A DNA stretch of 64,000 nucleotides from assembly GCF_004365095.1 (NCBI RefSeq), contig NZ_SOCN01000001.1, forward strand, positions 186,001 through 250,000, read 5' to 3'. This document shows, one piece after another, positions 57,386 to 64,000 of the stretch. Position 1 is the stretch's first letter. Each line of letters opens with the position of its first letter. Below the pieces are notes generated by a model that did no database searches, was not told where the DNA came from, and saw only the letters and a list, made by a program, of their open reading frames with translations. This DNA is from Mycoplasmopsis mustelae. GTDB taxonomy: Bacteria; Bacillota_I; Bacilli_A; Mycoplasmatales; Metamycoplasmataceae. The position numbers and the translations under genes are program-made.

Positions 57386-58621
57386 ATGAAAAACATACTT
57401 AAAGAATTTGAACTTAGGGGAATTCTTAAACAACATAGTAATATTAATAAATTTTATAATTTAACTAACGAAGATGGGGTTTATGCAGGGTTTGATCCGA
57501 CAGCAATTAGCTTACATTTAGGTAACTATTTACAGATTCTAACCTTGTTAAGAATGCAAAAAGCAGGTTGAAAAACTATCGCAATTTTGGGTGGGGCAAC
57601 CGGAATGATTGGTGATCCATCATTTAAAAATGCTGAGAGAAAATTGCTTGATAACGATGTTTTATTAACAAATAAAACAAAGATTAAAAAACAACTTGAA
57701 AGCTTCGGTTTAAAAGTGATTGATAATTATGACTTTTATAAAAATATGAATTTCTTAACCTTTCTACGTGAAGCTGGCAAATTAATAAATGTTGCATATA
57801 TGTTATCAAAAGACTCTGTTGCAACAAGAATTGAAAACGGTTTAAGCTTTACGGAGTTTTCATATCAATTAATCCAAGGTTGAGATTTTATTAGTTTATA
57901 TCAAGACTATAATGTCAAAATCCAAGTTGGCGGTTCGGATCAATGAGGTAATATTTCAACTGGTTTAGAAATGATTTCTAAAAAATTTGGTGACAATCAT
58001 AAAGCATTTATTTTTACCACAAACTTATTAACCGATGAAAATGATAATAAATTCGGTAAATCTACAGGTGGTGGAAATTTATGATTAGATAAAGAAATGA
58101 CCAAGCCTTTTGATATGTATCAATTTTTATTTAAACAACCTGATAGTCAAATTGAAAAGCTCTTAAAATGACTAACATTTTTATCATTAGATCAAATAGC
58201 AGAAATTATGAAAGAACATAATTTAAATCCTACCTTGCAATTTGCTCAAAGAACTTTAGCATTTGAAGTAATAAAAGACTTGCACGGAGAATCTGAAGCA
58301 AAAAAAGTGCAACAAATCAGTGAAATATTATTTAATAAGAACTTAGATTTAAATCAAATTTCTATTGACACAATAATTTCAATTAACGATGAAATCATAA
58401 ATTTTACAGTTAAAAAAGGTCAAAATATCGTTGATGAATTAATTAAACAGAAACTTTTACAATCAAAACGAGAAGCTAAGGAATTTATAGAAAAAGGCGC
58501 TATTAAAATAAATCTTGAAACCATAAATCTAAATAATTTCTTTGAAAGTAAATTCTTTTCTGGTAAATTTGCAATTTTGCATATCGGTAAGAAAAAAGTT
58601 GTTTTGGTCAGAATTATATAA
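57386..58621 (+). CDS. tyrS: Tyrosyl-tRNA synthetase
   Basis: This 411-residue synthetase has the class I signature SLHLGNYLQIL (HIGH), YAGFDPTAIS, QVGGSDQWGNI and NKFGKSTGGG (KMSKS type). The S4-like C-terminal domain ends KVVLVRII. Several TGA codons (Trp) split it under the standard code. Confidence 0.97.
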
Positions 58622-58738
58622 TTATTTTATAGAATCTATATTTAGGATAGGTTCTATTTTTAATTCTATAAATAAAAGAAAATTCTAACAAATTAAGTTT
58701 CAAATCTTAATATTAAATTATGCTCGGGATATAAAAAA

Positions 58739-59112
58739 TGGTGGAAGCAACGGGAATCGAACCCGTGTCCACACACAAATATAATTTATACTTCTACAGT
58801 TTAGTTTATTTTAAGTAATCTAAAAAGTTTAAATAAACAAAAAAACTTATTAGATTGTGACTAATTTCAATTTAATTGCGTCAATAATTAAATCTATCCT
58901 AAAACCCTGCTTCATACGCTAGGAATCATATGAAACAACTTGTTCACATTAATTAAGCGAAAGCAAGATTTGATTGATTTGCGTAAAACGCAGGTGAAAC
59001 AAAGTTCACTTCTTCTTTTTCTTTTCCGTTTAAAAAAGCCTAGTAGAAATTATAGTCTTCCACACTACTGCAATATAAATCTATCTATATGTGTCGAAAC
59101 CATTATGCCCCC
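58739..59112 (-). ncRNA. ssrA: tmRNA
   Basis: The 5' end GGGGGCATAATGGTTTCGAC and the 3' end GGTTCGATTCCCGTTGCTTC plus CACCA form the tRNA-like domain; the 7-bp acceptor (GGGGGCA/TGCTTCC) closes it. The tag frame reads through KEKEEVNFVSP and ends FYANQSNLAFA followed by TAA, like other mycoplasma tags ending in AFA. Its 5' end overlaps the end of smpB by 10 nt. Confidence 0.95.
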
Positions 59113-59549
59113 AAATAAGTTTTTAAGGTTTTTGCTATTCTTTTTTCAACTTCTTGTTTTGCAATTTTGTCACGTTTATCATATTTTTTCAATCCACGCG
59201 CGATTGCTATTTCTAATTTAAGTTTTGAAGATTGATTAAAATATAATTTCAGTGGTATTAAAGTTATTTGTTGGGTGTCTAAAATATGTTTTAACTTACG
59301 AATTTCATTTTTATGCATTAATAATTTGCGATCGCGTGTTTCTTCACATTTTACTTGCATATATTGTTTAAAAAAGCTTTCTTTTAAATAAATTTCATTT
59401 TTATAAATAGAACAAAACGCATTATCTAAAGTTATTTGGTTGGCGCGAGCAGTTTTAACTTCTCAACCTAATAATTCAATTCCTGCTTCATATTTATCTA
59501 AAATTTCATAATCTCGATATGCTTTTTTATTATTAGCAATAATTTTCAT
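59103..59549 (-). CDS. smpB: SsrA-binding protein SmpB
   Basis: This 148-residue protein carries tmRNA to stalled ribosomes. It starts [20 protein letters not shown] and has [29 protein letters not shown] and the basic C-terminal tail [20 protein letters not shown]. It ends YLGA inside the mature 5' sequence of ssrA, so both probably share a transcript. Confidence 0.97.
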
Positions 59550-59597
59550 AAGTTGTTTTATTATATCAAATTACATAAGGAAAATATTAAATGAATC

Positions 59598-59625
59598 AAA
59601 AAAAGACAGAAATTCTGCCTTTTTT
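59598..59625 (-). terminator. Terminator of the giant protein gene
   Basis: GGCAGAA and TTCTGTC arms on the minus strand are followed by a T-run just after its stop. Confidence 0.6.
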
Positions 59626-59633
59626 GATTTTTT

Positions 59634-62600
59634 CTAATTTAAGTATCCTCGCTGAATTGATTCTAAAAGAACCTGCTTCATTGTTTTGTTTGTAAATCTG
59701 TCTTTTCCTGAACCTTTTTCAGAATAATATACATAAGCAAGAAGTTGGTCTGATCAATAATTATAGCGAGTAGTTCAGCTAGAACGATTTCCTGTAATAT
59801 ATTCTCTATTATATGAATCGCCTCCATTGCCTTTTGAACCAAGAGCCATTTTTTGATTTCTATTTAATTTTTTTCATAGACTTGCATGTCATGCTTTTGC
59901 ATCATTATATGCTTGCTCTAAACCACCCACAAAATAACCCTCAACTTCTAAACCAGTAGCATTTCAAAAGTTGAAGCCTGATACTCCGGCACCTTCTTTA
60001 ATATATCAAAGGAATAAAGCACTTAAACGATACATTAATTTATACTCTTGACTTTCTTTAAGCATCATTTTGCTTGCTGAATAATTATATTTTTGGTTTT
60101 GTTGATCTGTCGCAGATCTAACAATCATCATTCTAAAAATAGGTGAGAAGAAAGTTGATAAGAAATATTGCAATTCATTAGCATTTTGTAGAATTGAAAT
60201 TAAATTTCCACCTATTGAAAATTTATATGATTGATTATTTGATCCATCGTTTGCCCCTGAATTATTTTTAGTAGGTGATGAAAATGATTCAATAAATTTA
60301 TAAATTCCAGTTCGTTTTGTTAAATCACTAACTTCAAAGAAGCGATTTAACAATTTTATATATTGATAATCACCGATACCATTAACAATTGCTCTAAAGA
60401 ATTCTTTCTGACGAACAATTTTACCTAATTCAATTGTACTGCGATCATTAGATAAAAACATATATAAGAACCCATCTATGATCGCTTTATTTACTTGTTT
60501 TAAATCTCTATTTTTATTAAAATCAATTGCTTTAATATTATCATAAATATGACTAATTATTTGCTCCAATTCGTTACGACCAGATAAAACATGCATTACT
60601 GTAGATAAAACGCCAGTAATTAAACTTAAGTCATGTTCCTCACTAAATGCATAACCTGATTGTTTTAATTTAGCTATAAAAATTTGTGCAACACCTTGGG
60701 CAAATTTTGGATCTGGAGAACTAAAGATTTTCTTAACTCAATTGGTAAGTTTTTCTTTAAATTGTTGGGTATGTGAGGATTTAAACAAAATATTGATTGC
60801 ACCCCATCAATTATCAGCCTTTTCATATGATTGTGCATTGTCTACTGCATCTTCTATTATTAAGTTGATTATATCTCCAATGTTTCTATCATTGAGTGCC
60901 AAAATAATTGCGTCATTAATAAAATCGCGATCTTTTAAAACCCCATTGTCAACTATTAACTTAGCAACATTCAGATCCTTGATAACTTGAGCTGTTTTCT
61001 GACGGTTATTTAATAAGTTAGTTACAAGTTGTTTAATTAAACTTTTAACTCCTGTCTTGTGTTGAGAAATAACAGTATCATTGATTAATTTTTTAAAGAA
61101 CCCATAATCAGTAAAGTTGAGCCCAGCAATAATTTTACTTCCAACTTTAGACTTAAAGTCATTAAAACTATTTGCTTCTAAAACTGTTGAAACTAAAGCG
61201 TTAGCTACATTGTCAAAAATTTGTAATCGGTTTAAGAAATTACCAAAATCAGTTGCTAAGGCATTAATAAATGTAGAAATTTCATTAGTTACATTAACAT
61301 TTAGAAATGTTATTGATTTATTAATAATTGATTTTACCGATTCTATAGTTGCGTTTGATGAGAATCCATCTGAAAGTACTTTTTTAATCGAAGTTTTAAA
61401 TTTAGTTTGATTGCCATTATCTTTTAAATAATTTTTATAGATGTCTAAAAAGGTATGTGAATTACTAAATTGATTTTTATGATCAACATAATAACGAACA
61501 ATATCTGTAATAACAGATTTTAGCGAATCTACTTTTAACGTAGTATTGATTAAAGCTACAAATTGTTCACGGTTAATAAAGTTATTGCTAATATAATTTT
61601 GATAATAATCGCCTAAAGCACCTCAAACTGGTGTACCAAAATCTATTTTGTTAATTAGAATTTGCGCAATATTTTCAACTAAATGGTTGAATAACTCACG
61701 GTTTTGACTAATTGTATCTAAAGATGCAATTTGATTTAGCAATGCAAGAACTTTACTTTCGTAATTTTCACTTGAAAGAAAATCTTTCAGTGCAGATAAA
61801 AGTTTATTTAAAACATCACTTAAGTTATAATTCGATCCGTTTTGTGCTAATTGATGCAAGGATTCATTAATAAATGTTTGTGATAGCGGAATTTGTTTGT
61901 CCACTACCTTTGCTACATCTAATAAAAGTTTAACTGCTTTTTCTTTTTCATTAATTGATTTAAATATTTGATTATATTCACTGTTTTCAAGTTTTGCAAC
62001 CACAAATTTGGCAACTAAAGTATTAAAATCATTATTATTAATAATTTTAGTTAACATATTATGTAATAATGCTTTTAATTGAGTTTGCAAGCTATCATCA
62101 TTAAAGATTTTTTGAATTAATGATGAATAACTATCTGCATCTTTAATATTGTTATATCTACTTAAAAGATTTTCCAAAATAGAATTTAAATTAGATTTAA
62201 CTTCACTGTCTTTTAAAACCGTTTTAACTACATTCTTTAATAAAGTCAAGTCTAAACTTGTAGTATTCAACACATTTGAATTAATTAGTAAACTCAAAAT
62301 TTTATCTAAGAATGTATCATTATTTGTAATTTGACTATAAAGTCTATTGAGAATTTCGATTGTAGTTGTTTTATGATTTGAAAGAATTGATAAATGATTT
62401 AATATAGAACTCAATACACTAAAGTTAAAGTTAAATAATTTTGGTATTTCCACTTTCAATTTCGCAGCATAAGTTTCAAATGAATCAGTAGTTTGAAATG
62501 AATCAACAACTAGATTAACTAATGGTTGATATACATTAATTTGCTTAAGTAAAGGAATAATTTGACTTAATAAATCTTTAAATAATGCAACTTTATTAAT

Positions 62601-64000
62601 ACCATTTAAATAAAGCTTAAAGTGTATTAAAACTTTATCGATTATAGAAAGTGTAATATTCGCAAAGTCTGCATTATTAAACATTCTAGTTAAAAATGCT
62701 TCAGGATTATTTTTTAAGAATGTAGCAATTTCTGAATTAGATAACAAGTTTTTAATTAAAATAAATGGATTGTTAAGATTATTTAGTCAATCAGTATTAT
62801 TTAATAATTTCGGAATAATAACATCAATTGTTTGGTTACTAAATTCATCTTTTATCAATAAATCAATAAGCTTTTTAATGTCAGTCTTGCTTATAAAGTT
62901 AGAGACATCACCTAATGATAAATTATCCACAGAAGTATTGATTGTATTAGTTATCAAAGACGATGTTTTAAGATGTTTTAATAACTGAGTTACTATAGAA
63001 ATAAATTCGGTTTTATTTTGCGTAATTTGATCACTCGAAAGTAATGAATCCACAAACGTTTTGGGTTGATTAATAACTTTTTGTTCAATTAAATCTAAAA
63101 GAGCCTTTGGCAGTTGTTGTAGTTTGGCTGCCACTTGATTATCATCGGCACTTAGAGCCTCTTTGAGTTTATTAAAAGTGGTTTCTATCAACGGATTTAG
63201 TAAATCAACACGTTGTAAAATATCATTTAAATTATTAATAAACGAATGAATAAAGTTATCAGTTGAATTTACATCAACATTAACCCCATTAGCTTTTAAT
63301 AACCTTTTAACTATAACATATAATGCATTATTAACTTCTGAATTGGTTAATAGATCATCAACAATACCTTTAACATTTGTTTTAACTTCTTCTAACGAAA
63401 TAATGTTAAAGACCTTCTTGAACATTCCAATATATGAATTAACTGTATCAAATTCATTGATATGTTCAATCATTTTTAAGATAGTTGATTTTAATAAGCT
63501 GATGAAGTGACTATTTTTAAGCATTACTTTCGCAATATTTTTGAAAGAATCAATTGGGATATATTGTGCTAATTCTGCTTTAGTACTCTCAGATAACGAA
63601 TTAATTATTCCATCTACAAAACTGCCGTCAACAAACTTATTGATTACATTTGTAATAATAGTTAATAAATCATTTTTATTGTTTGCAAACAAGCCAGATT
63701 TAATAATATTTTTAACCAATTGTATAACATTTGCTTCTTGGCCTGAACCTTGATTTAATCTTTGTTTAAATCCTGTTACAATTGAATTAAAAATATTTTT
63801 TGTATTTAAGTTAACTCCATTTTGAAGCATTCCTTCGTAGGCCGCTTCAAAAACTAACTCACTAAGATTCAATTGTTTGTCTATAATATCATATAAACCG
63901 ATAATGTTATTGGCTAGTGCGTCGGTATCTTTTACTCCTGCTAAATATTCAGCAACAGTTGGGTTATTAAAGAATGATTTAATTAGATGTTTTAATTTAT
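59634..64000 (-). CDS. Giant helical-repeat protein, partial (5' end outside window)
   Basis: At least 1455 residues are open in one frame to the right edge; TGA codons are read as Trp. Most of the chain is built of Leu/Ile/Val/Asn/Lys-rich amphipathic helices with recurring units such as VVKTVLKDSEVKSNLNSIL and KNIAKVMLKNSHFISLLKST, spaced by about 60-90 residues. The C-terminal ~150 residues are aromatic-rich (FNFWNATGLEVEGYFVGGLE). No membrane helix is seen in the visible part. Large proteins of this kind in mycoplasmas are often surface or cytoskeletal, but I cannot assign a function. Confidence 0.82.

Noticed and set aside
58940-59221. Plus-strand ORF over the tmRNA and smpB
   Set aside because: It lies within a structured RNA gene and is not supported by any start signal.

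Overview
The window is from a mollicute of the Mycoplasma hominis/synoviae-type lineages (class Mycoplasmatota). It is very AT-rich. UGA must be read as Trp: nearly every real gene has in-frame TGA at conserved Trp positions, for example the thioredoxin WCGPC, TPI NWKMN and the last residue of S8 and S14. Lipoproteins with lipoboxes, spc/S10 ribosomal genes, an isolated 5S rRNA and a minimal gene set all fit. Species cannot be fixed from this sequence alone.

Region 1 (1-20.2 kb, minus strand) is an alpha-glucan utilisation locus. In transcription order it holds a surface GH13 lipoprotein, a small membrane protein, a large solute-binding lipoprotein, a second small membrane protein, MalF fused to a ~660-residue coiled coil, MalG, a MalK/MsmK ATPase, a third small membrane protein, a GntR regulator, a type I pullulanase, a GH13 alpha-glucosidase, a GH65 disaccharide phosphorylase, beta-phosphoglucomutase and acpS (cut by the window edge). 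Together they would take extracellular glucan to glucose and glucose-6-phosphate.

Region 2 (20.2-24.4 kb) has thioredoxin, tRNA-Thr, and an accessory two-gene unit (subtilisin-like protease plus lipoprotein). Diverged ~75-nt direct repeats, palindromes and insertion-sequence remnants flank that unit.

Region 3 (24.4-30.5 kb) has a HIT protein with two P60/P80-like surface proteins, an unknown gene, 5S rRNA and trigger factor. Region 4 (30.5-40.1 kb) is the S10-spc ribosomal protein cluster from rpsJ to rplO, with structured leaders before rpsJ and rplB.

Region 5 (40.1-51.2 kb) has a second thioredoxin, a membrane protein, an RNase J paralogue without its metal-binding motif, a membrane-anchored possible glycosyltransferase, tpiA, recU, HU, a split chromate transporter, a Cys-rich small protein and secA.

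Region 6 (51.2-53.8 kb) is an IS graveyard (IS1634-type and IS3-type fragments, a large palindrome) next to another lipoprotein and a 44-residue ORF. Region 7 (54-64 kb) has tsaD-tsaB-tsaE-degV, a divergent tRNA-binding protein with tyrS, then smpB overlapping ssrA (tmRNA), and a giant partial helical-repeat protein running off the right edge.
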